Of a stretch of DNA of 64,000 nt, positions 46,301 through 57,800 are shown one piece after another. The translations under genes were made by a program, and so were the position numbers. Location: assembly GCF_008831285.2 (NCBI RefSeq), contig NC_045146.1, positions 9,374,972-9,438,971 of the forward strand, in the 5' to 3' direction. The notes under the pieces are model-generated. The model did not search any database. It was not told where the DNA came from and worked only from the letters and a program-made list of their open reading frames with translations. The DNA is from Nymphaea colorata. Lineage: Eukaryota; Streptophyta; Magnoliopsida; Nymphaeales; Nymphaeaceae. Within the stretch, counting starts at the first letter, position 1. Every line of letters starts with the position of its first letter.

Positions 46301-48435
46301 CATAATTTTTTGTGTTTATGGAAACCTTGTAAACACAATTTTATGTGTATATCATAAACGAATCTTGCAGTTGCATTATCAAGATTTGTTTTGTCTGAAT
46401 ACCACAATTTGTGTTGTTTGAACACTTGATGCATTTTTACTGTAAAGTGTCATTGTTGCATTTACTTTTTTCGAGTGCTTATCGCATCCTTTAAAATATG
46501 GTTTAGTTGATTGTATTGTAAAACTAATTATGTAATTGCGTTATCACAATCTGTTTGTTTGATTGCTTATTGCCTCTTTGTAAATGTCTTTTTACCATAA
46601 AACCAATTCATACAATGTCATTGTCGTATTTAGTTTTTTTGAATGCATATCACGTCCTTATATACAAGATTTTATTTGAGTGTATCATAAAACGAATCCT
46701 ATAGTTATGTTATCACTATCTATTTTGTCTGACTGCCTATTGCTTTTTAGGTAAAGCTTTTTTATTGTAAAACCAGTTGATATAGTGTCATTGTCACATT
46801 TAATTTTTTCGAGTGTTTATCACATTCTTGTAAACATGAACCTACTTGAGTGTATCGAAAAACAAATCATGAAGTTACATTATCGCACAATTTTTAGTGC
46901 GCATCCTCGTCAACACAATTTCATTTGAGAGTATCGTAAAATGAATCTTTCAGTTGTGTTATGCATGATTTTTTATTTGACTACTTATCACCTCTTTGTA
47001 AACACCTTTTTATTGCAAAACCAGACCATACAATGTCCTTATCGCATTTAAATTTTCTGAGTGATTATCACACCCTTGTAAATACTTTGAATGTATGCTA
47101 AAATGAATTTTGTAGTTGCATTATCACATAATTTTTTGTCTAACTGTTTATCATTTCTTAGTAAATGTCTTATTATTGTAAAAACCTGTCCATACAATGT
47201 CATAGAAAAATTTAATTTTTTTTAGTGCTAATCACGTCCTTGTAAACACAGTTTTATTTGAGTGTATCATAAAACGAATCTTGTAGTTACGTTATCACAC
47301 GATTTTTTGTGTTTACCGTGTCTTTGTAAACACGATTTTGTTTGAATGCATCATCGAACGAATACTATAGTTGCACTACCGCAACATGTTTTGTCCGACT
47401 GCTTATCGCTACTTTGTAATCATGTTTTTATTGCAAAATTGTCATTGTCCCATTTAATGTTTTCAAATGTTTATTATATCTTTGTATACACGATTTTACT
47501 AGAGTGTATTGTAAAACAAATCCTACAACTGCGTTATCACACAATTTTTGTGTTTATCACATCCTTGCAAATACGAATTTATTTGAGTGTATCATAAAAT
47601 GAATCCTACACTTGCATTATATCAATTTATTTTTTTAGATTGCTTATTGTGTCTTAGTATATGGCTTTTTATCGTAAAACCAGTCAATACAATGTCATTC
47701 TTGTGTTGAATTTTTTGAGCGATTATCACGTCCTTCTAAACACGAGTTTACTTGCGTGTATCATAAATTTAATCATGAAGTTGCATTATCACATGATTTT
47801 TACTACTTATTGCGTCCTTATAAACACAATTTCAATTGAGTGTAGTGAAATGAATCCTAGAGTTGTGTTATCTTACAATTTTTTTTGTCTAACTGTTTAT
47901 CATTCTTAGTAAATTTCTTTTTATTGTAAAACTAACACATACAATGTCATTGTTGCATTCAATTTTTCTAAGTGGTTATCACCTCCTTGTAAACAAAATT
48001 TTATTTGAGTGTATCCTAAGATGAATCAAGTAGTTGCGTTATCAAAATCTGTTTTGTACAACTGCATATGACCTCTTAGTAAACACCTTTTATCGTAAAA
48101 CTGGTCAATATAGTGTCGTAGTTGCGTTCAATTTTTTTAAGTGCTTTTCACGTCCTTGTAAATATCATTTTCATTAAATATATTGTAAACTGAATCTTGC
48201 ATTTGCATTATCATACAGTTTTTTGTTTTATCGCACATTTGTAAACATGATTTTATTTGAGTGTATCACATAACAAATCTTGCATTTGCTTTATTGCAGT
48301 TTATTTTTTTCGATTGCTTATTGCTGCTTTGTGAATACTTTTTATTGCAAAATTAGTCCATAGAGTGTCGTTGTTTCATTTCATTTTTTGAGTGCTTATC
48401 ACATTCTTGTAAACATGATTTTTAGTTGAGTGCAT
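43311..48435 (-). repeat. ~168-bp satellite, second block (reverse orientation)
   Basis: The same unit as at 41941-43310, now reverse-complemented: TTATCGCATCCTTGTAAACA, ATTTTATTTGAGTGTATCG, TAAAACGAATCCT and so on. GTATCGTAAAA-type marks at about 44173, 44340, 44510, 44677, 44845 and 45017 give steps of 167-172 bp. Roughly 30 units are present, including short ones. Open frames in this block are accidental and repeat with the unit. It ends at about 48435 in ATTGTAAAACGAAG. Confidence 0.9.
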
Positions 48436-48439
48436 TGTA

Positions 48440-48592
48440 AAACGAAGAACCATCTGCGATCCTTGACGAAGCTTTTTGAGAAGGAGAGGCTAGAGAGCAA
48501 CGGAATGTTGGTGACATTTCAACAGAAATGATAGAAGCATTTAATGAAGAAAATAAAGAACATGATGATGCAAATGATGAGGATTATCATTG
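48440..48592 (+). pseudogene. Coding remnant, possibly the C-terminal tail of a hAT transposase
   Basis: One frame reads EPSAILDEAF, a stop, EGEAREQRNVGDISTEMIEA, FNEENKEHDDANDEDYH and a terminal TGA at 48590-48592. The acidic tail after an EPSAILDE-like block is reminiscent of the ends of plant BED-type hAT transposases. No catalytic domain is present and the match is from memory of general composition, so identity is tentative. Confidence 0.3.
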
Positions 48593-49989
48593 AATCATGA
48601 ATGATGATAACTCTATGTTTTGAACTTATGAATTGTGATGTAATCTAAGTCCTAAGAGGATAAGGGTCCAAGTCCTAAGACTATAAGTCTTAAGATTCTA
48701 TAAAATTTTCAAGTTTAAAATTGTGATGGATGCTTATTATGTTATTTTGAATATTTGATTTCTTATTTTTAAATGTGTTGTTGATATACATGAATGTTCT
48801 TTATGTATGATGGTTTTTTATATTGAATACATTTTTCTTGAATTTTTCTGATTTTTGTTTATTTTTTTGGATTTTTTTTAGATCTTTTATATTTTTCTCT
48901 ATTTTTTTTATTTTTAATATTTTTTAAAATAAAAAATTAATTTTACGATACGCTACGTTGCATTTGCGATACATTACGATACCGCGTATAGGTCAGCTCG
49001 ATCGATACAAATTACACTGCACTTTTACAACATTTGCTAGAGAGTACTCAAACTTGTCTCTAGCACAAATGAAGAAAAGAAGCAGAAATGGGTCTTTAAT
49101 GAAAGGACCTATGCAACATGACAGAGATGTGATTTGAGAATAGATAGAGGGGGATGAAAGAGTACAAGAAGGTTAGTTCATTGTTGCTTAATTCTCTTCC
49201 CGGAAGGAAGCACCATATCTGACTTGAATCTAATCCATTGACATCCCTAAACAAGAACTGCTACAAATAAATCTAGATATTCTCACCAATGAACAAAATT
49301 TGTTTAAGAGCTGCAACCTCAAAGTCTCTAACAGTAACCAACTAAATTATTGAGGTCTCGGAGGGAGGACCCCTTCAAATAAGCTACAATCAAATTAGGT
49401 GCAGAAGATCCCAGCATTCAGAAATGGTACATTAGGTGAGGAAAAGTGTCTCAATAACAATAAATACTGCCTCAAATAAAGAGTAAACAGATATACATGT
49501 TCAACCACTGAATGCAATATGATGACACTTCACTAATAGCATTCTGTTAAACAAAACCAAAGTCTAGGAGCAATGCCACTGGTTGGACATCAAATAACAA
49601 GAGAATGCTGAGTTGGATGCAACTTTCAAGTTTTAACAAGCAAAAGACAAGTCCAGTAGTATTTGAGATTCAAAACATTAACACAAAACTACCAAGCCCA
49701 TGAAATTTTAATTAAGAACTCTAGTGAGATCAATTGTTGAATGTTTACAGATATCCTTCTTATAATTTCAAACAATTTGAGAGTTTTAATGTCCCATAAA
49801 GATGTTACATGGGATTAATCTTCAAGAATGCAGTAGCAGTATTGCCAAATTTGTTTTGTCTTGTCTTGACCTCAAATTATCAGAATCAAGCAACCTCAAC
49901 AAAATTAAGGAGCACCATATCGGCTAGTGCAATCTAAGAAGTCAATTCAACATGATACCCAAGTTCTATCGAGAGGAAAAAGAACACGA
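48593..49989. other. No gene seen; TACGATAC-rich block at 48945-49005
   Basis: AT-rich, then TTTTACGATACGCTACG, TTTGCGATACATTACGATACC and TCGATCGATAC in about 60 bp. These share the TTTTACGATAC word with the neighbouring satellite. From 49010 to 49989 the sequence is unremarkable non-coding DNA flanking the Gypsy insertion. Confidence 0.45.
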
Positions 49990-52900
49990 TGTTCGCACCC
50001 CACTCCTTTTTTAAGAAGGTCGAAATGCGAGTCAGCAAAATTCTTTTAAAATTGGGGTTTTGAGAAAATTTTCAAGAGAAAGGGATCCGCTCGTCGGTAC
50101 GAGGTCCAACCGTTCCTGCCGCCTTTAACAGGGGTAATTAGACCAAGGACTAATGATCATTTGGATCATATACGAGTTATTGATGTAAGTCCTATATGCT
50201 TATGCATTGAGGTTTTGGATTCAAGAACCGAAATTCATTTTTTTTAAATAAATGAATTTGAATATTGGGGGTTTTCAAGTTGGTTTAAAAACCTTTGTTT
50301 TGGTGTTATTTGAAACACATAATTCTTGAGGATTTTTGAAGATTTGGAATTGAGTTCTTTGTTGTGAACTCTAGATGATGATGATCATCTTATGATAAAA
50401 ATTGATTTTGAACTCTTCTTTTGTCAAATCATGTGATTTGTAGAATTCATTCTTTTGAAAGAACATAGGTTCCAAATTGTTAGAAAACATGTTGTTTTTC
50501 AAATGCACTTTGGCCAAAAGATTATGAATGCATTGCTTGTATTTTCTTTTGAAGTTAAGTGAAGTTTACAAATTCTCATTGCAATATGACTTGGTCACTT
50601 TTTGCAACTTAAATTTGAATCACTTAATTTCTTGAGAATGTGCATGTGGTGCCATTGATTTTGAATGAAAGTGAATGCATGAAACGAGAATGGAAACTAT
50701 ATGGAACATTCATTCTTCTCTCTCTCATAATCCATCAAGATTCATTCATATGAAACATACATTCTTCACTCCCTCATAATCTCTCAAAGTCCGTATTGCA
50801 CGTCATACAATCTATACATGAAGATTGATTAAAATGTAGGACTTTCTCTATATGTGCTCATTATATGATTAAGCACATGAATTAGAGATGTAGTCCATAA
50901 GCTTGAGGCTTGACATAAAATTATCAAAATGATGAAAATATATAAATGATGTCAAGTTCAATCTTTGAAATGGATGGGAGACATGGATGACGTCCACTTT
51001 TGTCTCAAAATAGCTAAAAATCGGACCTTGTGTTGATTTAAATAGCTGAAAATTGTGGACATTGATTCCAATAAGGACTTGTTTCTTAGATAGAAACAAT
51101 GAGTTTTTCAAATCTATTCAAATTCCAGATTTCATAGTAATGAAATCATCAACTCCTTTGGATGATTCTAGGATGGTTGGTATTTCAAATATGTAAATTT
51201 TGATATTCTTAAACCAATTCCTATGAAACATGGTCTGATTTCAACAACATACATACATCTTACGTATGGGTTTGCTGAAATTAAGTAAAAATGAAATGAA
51301 AATAATTTATAATCTTGCACTAGAAAAATCAATAAAAATGGCCCATTTCTTTAAAGACCGGTTTGGAAACATGTTCCAACCTGATTTTAAGGGAGGAATG
51401 TAATTTTTGACAAGAAATCAGATACATATATGTACATATATAACAATGTATACATATACGTACCTTACTTTTCAAAATGAAATTTTATCAAGGGACCGCA
51501 TGACTCATGAATCATGATGATTCATGGCTGGGTTCTTTTATGTAGGAAGATTGAGAACTTGTTTCAAATCTTCCCTACTACCCTTGATTAATTAAATTGA
51601 AAGACATGAATCAAAATGACTGTGAATAAGAAAGAAAATAAAACAATACTCAAGCTTATTCATCCATCATTTCGCCATGCAAGGGTGGATCACATTCATA
51701 AAAACGTATCCATCCCTTGTAGGCATTTTCATCATACGTGATGTAGCAAAATCACTCTCTCACCGTGGGATTCTCTCATGGTAGGGAGTTCAAAATGGTA
51801 TTAAGTTGGTTCCTTTGAAAGGGACGTGGCCTTGGGGCACATTTCAAAATTTGATACTTGGGTTCATATTTAAGAAAAACCGACATATGTATGCATTATG
51901 CATTAACATGTACATTGAAGCGTAGCTTTCCCTTAGCTGGACATCATTCCCAGCCGTAAGCAAATGAAAATAAACCCTCCCACGAATCGCTGGAATTAAA
52001 ATAAATCAACAATAAGCTAAAGTAGAAGAGAAGTGAGTTAAGATCACCTACCTTGCGGTCGGTCTTGATGTTTGTCCTTCGTCTTCACTTGTTTTCTAAC
52101 CCAAGCAATCCTAAGCAAGAATCCAACCGTGGATTCAAGCTTAGCAAAGCTAGAATAAGAAATAGCTTGCTTGCTGGAATTTGGAGTGGTAAAGAGAGCT
52201 TCTCACCACGAAAATCCTAAGTAAGGGTTCACTTAAGCACCCTAACTTAGCAAAATCAATGGGGAGAATAGAAGAAAGTGAAGAAGAGAATGGGAGAAAA
52301 AGGGGAAGGGGGCTTGGACGAACCTCTTCTCTCTTCCTTGGCTTCTCCCTCCTAGCTCCTTGGCTGCAGCAATTTGATAGAATGCTCCAAAATTTCGTCC
52401 TCCCCCTTGGTGGCCAAGGGGAGGTTTATATAGAGGAGGAGGTGGGTTCAACCACCTTCTTAACTCACCTTGGGAACTTGCTTAAGACCTTGGGGACTTG
52501 TAAAATGAGTTAAATAGACTTTAAAGGCTCTAATTGACCATTTCTCAGCCTATTTCTACGAGCTAGGTAGGCTGGGCTAGGTTTGGTCAACTTGGGTTCA
52601 GACCTAGGTGACCATTTTGACCAAAATTTTGGACGAAAATGCCCTTGCACAGGGTTTTGCCCTTATTTTGTACTATTTATTTATTTTTTGTTTGAAATCG
52701 AGCTTATAAGGTTAAAACCTAGTTACTAAGCTCCAAATGCCATTGAATTATGATAATTAAATTTAAATTTTAATAAAATTTAAAAATTTTATCAAATTTG
52801 GTTCGAAAAGGGTATTTTCGTCCACAACTTGATTGAAAATGGATTTCAACTGAATCAAACTTTCACTTGAGAAATTCAATTTAAATTTGGTATTTGATTC

Positions 52901-53780
52901 ATGCATTTGACAAATTCAAATGTTTATTTGCCTTTCATAAACCATTTTAGGCTTTTTAATCTTAAGTTGACCGTAGAAGGGCAAAATTGTCCAAATTGAT
53001 CAATTTCGACCAATTGACCAAAGTCAAAGCTCATTTGCAAGTAGTTTGACTTTATTTGAGGTAATTTGATAAATTTGGGTCAAGAAAGCTCTTAATTGAG
53101 CTAAATTGTACTTTGACTGAGTTTAGTCAAAGTGGGTTTGGTTCGGTCAAAGTCTATTTTCGTCCATTAATTGGATTATGAGACAGACTTACGTTTTGAC
53201 TGTGTTGAGCCCATGGTGACCGAACCTAGCTGGAATTGGCACCACATTTGAGTGCACCCGGGTCAAACCTACTTGGATTAAGTAGGTTAGGTGAGTTTGA
53301 CCAGTCTAGTAATTGCTTCCTTGAAAATGATTTTTTTCTTTAAGGAGGACCTGGTTAAAGAAGAGAGAGAGACATAAATGTCTCTCTTTTCCTAGGTTTC
53401 TCCTTTATTTCTTCTTGAAAATGACTTTTCTTCAATTAATTTGAGAGAAAATATTTATTTATTATTTTTTTACATGGAAGGGGCATGGCCCCTGGGGGGG
53501 CTCTTGACCACACGGGCTAGGTGGGGCCCACACGTGGGTCCCACGTAGTATTTTAGACTGAATTAGATCCAATTCTTGGATCTAAGTCAAAATTTGCATT
53601 TTGCAATTGGATTTGGATTTCAAATGACATTTGCAATTGAATTTGGACTCGTAATCCTGCATTGGGATTCGTGTATCAGGTTAAATTCACGATTTGAATC
53701 TAATTGTTCTTTAGATTCGAAATTGGCTTTGAAATTGCAAATTTTCACATTGCTTCAATTTTGACGTGGAAAAATTTGCA
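49990..53780 (-). repeat. 3' LTR of the Gypsy element (3791 bp)
   Basis: On the plus strand it starts TGTTCGCACCCCACTCC, the reverse of GGAGTGGGGTGCGAACA, a typical end of Tat-type LTRs. It ends TTTGCA at 53780, next to the polypurine tract. The right copy pairs from 50750 on; the first 760 bp have no visible partner because of the assembly gap. It contains a minus-strand TATA box (52433-52424) and, further down, CAAGGTAGGTGATC (near 52050), a plausible splice donor. The short open frames at 52242-52513 occur in both LTRs and are leader sequence, not genes. Confidence 0.85.
52424..52433 (-). promoter_or_regulatory. TATA box of the 3' LTR
   Basis: CTATATAAAC on the minus strand, preceded by CCTCCTC. 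Transcription would start about 30 bp downstream, near 52395. The same box in the 5' LTR is at 63368-63359. Confidence 0.65.
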
Positions 53781-53795
53781 GATGCCCCTCTTTGT
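53781..53795 (-). other. Polypurine tract of the Gypsy element
   Basis: Minus strand ACAAAGAGGGGCATC directly precedes the LTR start TGCAAATTTTT. It is the plus-strand primer site. Confidence 0.75.
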
Positions 53796-54839
53796 TGTTA
53801 AGCAAATTGAATAATTTGCTTAATAGCAAACATTCACGCACCAAATTTTTGCAAATCGTTTGGAAAATCCATTTTTCAAATGATGTTGAACCATCCTCGC
53901 TCGAGGGGAAATGCTAGGCATAGACCTGAAATAAGAAGATTTTTCTCCATCTCATTGGAGACTTTGTAGAGGAATTAATGTTGGTTGAAAAATTTTGTAA
54001 TTGTGAAAGTTTTTGCATTTGATGCTTTGAGAAATTTGCCCTCGATGCCTTCTAAACCATTGGCAAGTGCTTTTTCTCTTCTTTTACTTAGTTTTTCACA
54101 TACTCGCTTTTGCTTTTGAATTTTGATTTTCTTTTTGAGCCACCCTTCACTCTTGGGAGAAATTCCTCACCACCCCAAAAGCTACTACGGAGTTCCACCG
54201 CTTTGGCGGTTTTGTGTAGTTTGCTTTGTGTAATATCAAGTCTATCGGGCTTTCTTCTGAACCCTTGTAACAAGCTTTGGGCCGGTAACTCCTAGACCAG
54301 TTGGCCTCAGGGTACCAAATGTAAAACACTCCCCGGGCTTACTTGCTCGAATTCAGAAGGCTTTAGGAGACTTAATATAAGCAAAATGTTCATGGATTGC
54401 TTTTTAGCTTCACGGCATAAGCATAGGTCATATGCCCACCCGCGCCTGCTGAGCTTTGAACCAGAGGAACAACTACACTCACCCCGAGCTCATTGCTCAA
54501 CTCATTTCGCTTGATAGCTTTTTCTAGCATCTTGCCAAGGTCTTTTAGGTGACAAGACTTTTTCTTATGGCATCTCTTGCTAGACCTTTACAAATGCCGA
54601 TTGTCGGGACCAACATTAATTACTATACATTAGTCCCTCAATGTCTGTGAAATTTCTTGCCTATTTCAAGACGATGCCCTTGCAATTGTCCTCAAGACAT
54701 GGGTTGAGTTTGAAAATTTTGATGCATTTTTGAAACTTTTCCCTAAGGGATACCATGCCCCTTAGTTAGTTTGAAAATTGTTACAAACGGGCTTATCAAA
54801 GCACAACTATTTTGAATTTTTTTTTTTTGAATTGCAAAT
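53796..54839 (-). other. 3' internal untranslated region of the Gypsy element
   Basis: About 1 kb between the end of pol and the polypurine tract with no conserved domain. Frames of about 60 residues on both strands (54088-54329) show no known motif. Long non-coding 3' internal regions are common in this lineage. Confidence 0.6.
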
Positions 54840-57800
54840 TCAAGTATAGAATTTTTTGAGATGCAAAGCATTAATTGGATCGGAGATTTCAACCCCATCG
54901 GCATCAATCAGTCGATAAGAATTGTGAGGTAGAACCTCTTTGACAACATATGGTCCTTCCCAGTTCGGCGCCCATTTTCCTTTGGGTCTACTCCTGAGTG
55001 GAACTATGGATCTTAAAACAAGATCATTTACCTGAAATTTTCTTTCAATGACTGATTTGGCATAATGTCGGGCGACTCTCTTACGATAGACTTCGGCATG
55101 CTCTGCCGCTTGTAGTCTTTTCTCGTCTAAGAGGTCTAATTGAGCAAGTCTCTTTTTTTGATATTTGCTAATTGGGAGTTCAATGAGAGCAGCAAATTTC
55201 ATTGCTGGTTTTTGGACATGTAATGGAAGGACAATTTCCGTTCCATATACTAATTCTGCTGGTGTAGCATTGGTGGGTGTCCGAATTGTGGTTCGATACG
55301 CCCAAAGTGCATTGTGCATTTTCTCGTGCCAATCTCGGCCTGTTTCAACTGTCCTCTCTAAGACACGAATCAAAATCTTGTTGGTTGCTTCTGCCTGACC
55401 ATTACCTTGAGGGTAATATGGGGCAGAAAAGTGATGTTGTATTTTGTGTTTGTGACAAAGATTGCGCATTTTCTCATTTTTGAAATGAGTACCGTTATCA
55501 GAAACGATATCATGCGGGATGCCAAATCTACACAAAAGATTTTTATGAATGAAGGACACTACGTGTTGTCCTTCGACTGTTTTTAAAGTGATCGCTTCCA
55601 CCCATTTGGTGAAGTAATCTGTAGCTGCAAGAAAATACCTTTGTCCATTTGAGGCAGGTGGATTGATTGGACCGACTACGTCGAAGGCCCACATGGAGAA
55701 TGGCCACTGACCGAATGAAGGTACGCTGCTAGAGCATGAATTGATGGTGCATGCAACTGACATTTGATGCATTTCTTGACAAATTGGTGACAGTCTCTTT
55801 GCATTGTGGGCCAATAGTACCCTGCTCTGCTGCTTGACGAGGGTCTGATACCCTACATGTCCCCCACAAATTCCTTCATGGGCTTCTTGAATGACTTCTA
55901 GTGCCTCATTTGCATCGAGACATCTAGCATATTCTGTGCTGAATCCTCTTCTGTATAGGATGTCGGCTAGAATGAAATATCTTGAAGACATGTGTCTCAA
56001 AACTCTTTGCTCTTTTTGAGACATTTCTGGTGGAAGTGTTCCAGTTTGGAGAAAATCCTTGATGTTCTGATACCATGGTGTTTCTCTACTTTCTGCTTGC
56101 AACACCTGTTCTGGTATGACAAAAGATGGTTGTTCGAGTCTTCCAACTTCAAAAGATCTTATAGATTCTCCAGGTTTGAAGGCAATGGTAGAGCCTAAAC
56201 TGGCTAAACCGTCTGCTATTGGGTTAAATTCTCTTTTGACATGTAAGAGTTGACATTCCTCGAACTGTCTTAAGAGGGAAGCTGCTAACTCTTGATATGG
56301 GATCAATTTTTGATCTTTGACTTGCCAATCTCCATTGACCTGACTGACAGCTAAGAGAGAATCTCCAAAAATGCGAACTCTCTGCACTTTAAATATGAGC
56401 AACATTTTGAGTCCTTGGATTAGGGCCTCGTACTCTGCCATATTATGCGTGCAGGAAAAATTCAATTTGAGAGCGTAAGGAATCATTTCCCTTTCTGGTG
56501 TAATGAAAAGTATCCCAATACCTGCCCCAACTGTGCTCTTAGATCCATCAAAGTACATCTCCCAAATCGGCTCTGGTTCATTTGTTAGGATTTGCTCATC
56601 TGGAAAATCATCATTTGTTCTAATTTCTTCATATAGAGGAAAATCTGCCAATTGGTCTGCAATGGCTTGCCCCTTGATTGATTTTTGTGACACATATTCC
56701 AAATCATATTGCATCAGCAAAACCTGCCACTTTGCTATCCTTCCATTCAGAAATGGCTGTTCGAGGATATATTTGAGTGGATTAAGTTTGGATAAAATTT
56801 TAACTTCACAAGCCAATAGATAATGCCTTAATTTTTGACACATCCACACCAAGGCTAAGCAAGTTTTTTCCATGTGCGAGTAGTTCTTTTCATACTGCAC
56901 AAATGTCTTACTGATGTAATAAATGACATGTTCTATTCGGCATCCTTCTTCATATTGAGCCAGAAATCCACCACAGGCTGAATCGTTAACTGTGATGTAA
57001 AGGAGTAGAGGTTCCCCTAAAATTGGAGGTTTTAAAATTGGTGGGCAAAGAAGATACTTCTTGATCTTTTCGAATGAGGCTTGACATTCATGCCCCCATT
57101 CAAATTTGACTCCTTTTCGCAGTAAATGGTTGAAGGGTTCGCATCTCATGGCGAGATTAGATATAAACCTTCTGATTGATTGAATTCTGCCTTGCAAGCT
57201 GCGTAGCTCCTTAAGATTTGTTGGGGGTGACATTTCGATGATCGCCTTTGCTTTGGAAGGATCCATCTCGATTCCCTTTTGGCTGACCATAAATCCCAAA
57301 AGCTTACCGGATTCCACACCAAATACACATTTTTGTGGATTCAATCTAAGTTTGTATTGTAAGAGTCTATCAAAAACTTGAGAGAGAATGTTGATGTGAT
57401 TCTCCCTTGTTTTTGACTTAATTAGTAGATCATCTACATATGCATCCATGATTTGATGTATTTGGTCATGAAAAATAGCTGCCATAGCCCTTTGATATGT
57501 TGCCCCAGCGTTCTTCAAACCAAATGGCATTACTGTATAGCAGAAGGTACCCCATGGGGTTGTAAATGATGTTTTGGCTTGATCTTGAGCTGCCAACTTA
57601 ATTTGGTTATAACCAGAATATCCATCCATAAAGGAGAACATAGCGTGACCTGCGGTACTGTCTACCAACAAGTCAATGTTTGGAAGTGGGTAGTCATCCT
57701 TTGGTGTAGCCTTATTCAAATCTCTGAAATCGATGCAGAGCCGAATTTTGCCATTTTTCTTTGGGACTACCACAATGTTTGCTAACCATTCAGGATAGTC

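Noticed and set aside
41941-48435. CRISPR-like array
   Set aside because: Units are about 168 bp, degenerate and have no constant repeat with unique spacers. This is plant satellite DNA.
41941-48435. Functional centromere
   Set aside because: Unit size fits, but 6.5 kb of diverged units with an inversion is far too little evidence. Only genome copy number and CENH3 mapping could show it.
52242-52513. Open frames of 69-84 residues on both strands, nearly identical to frames at 63143-63448
   Set aside because: They are doubled only because they lie in the two LTRs of one element. They overlap on opposite strands and sit in the leader after the TATA box; no domain is recognisable.
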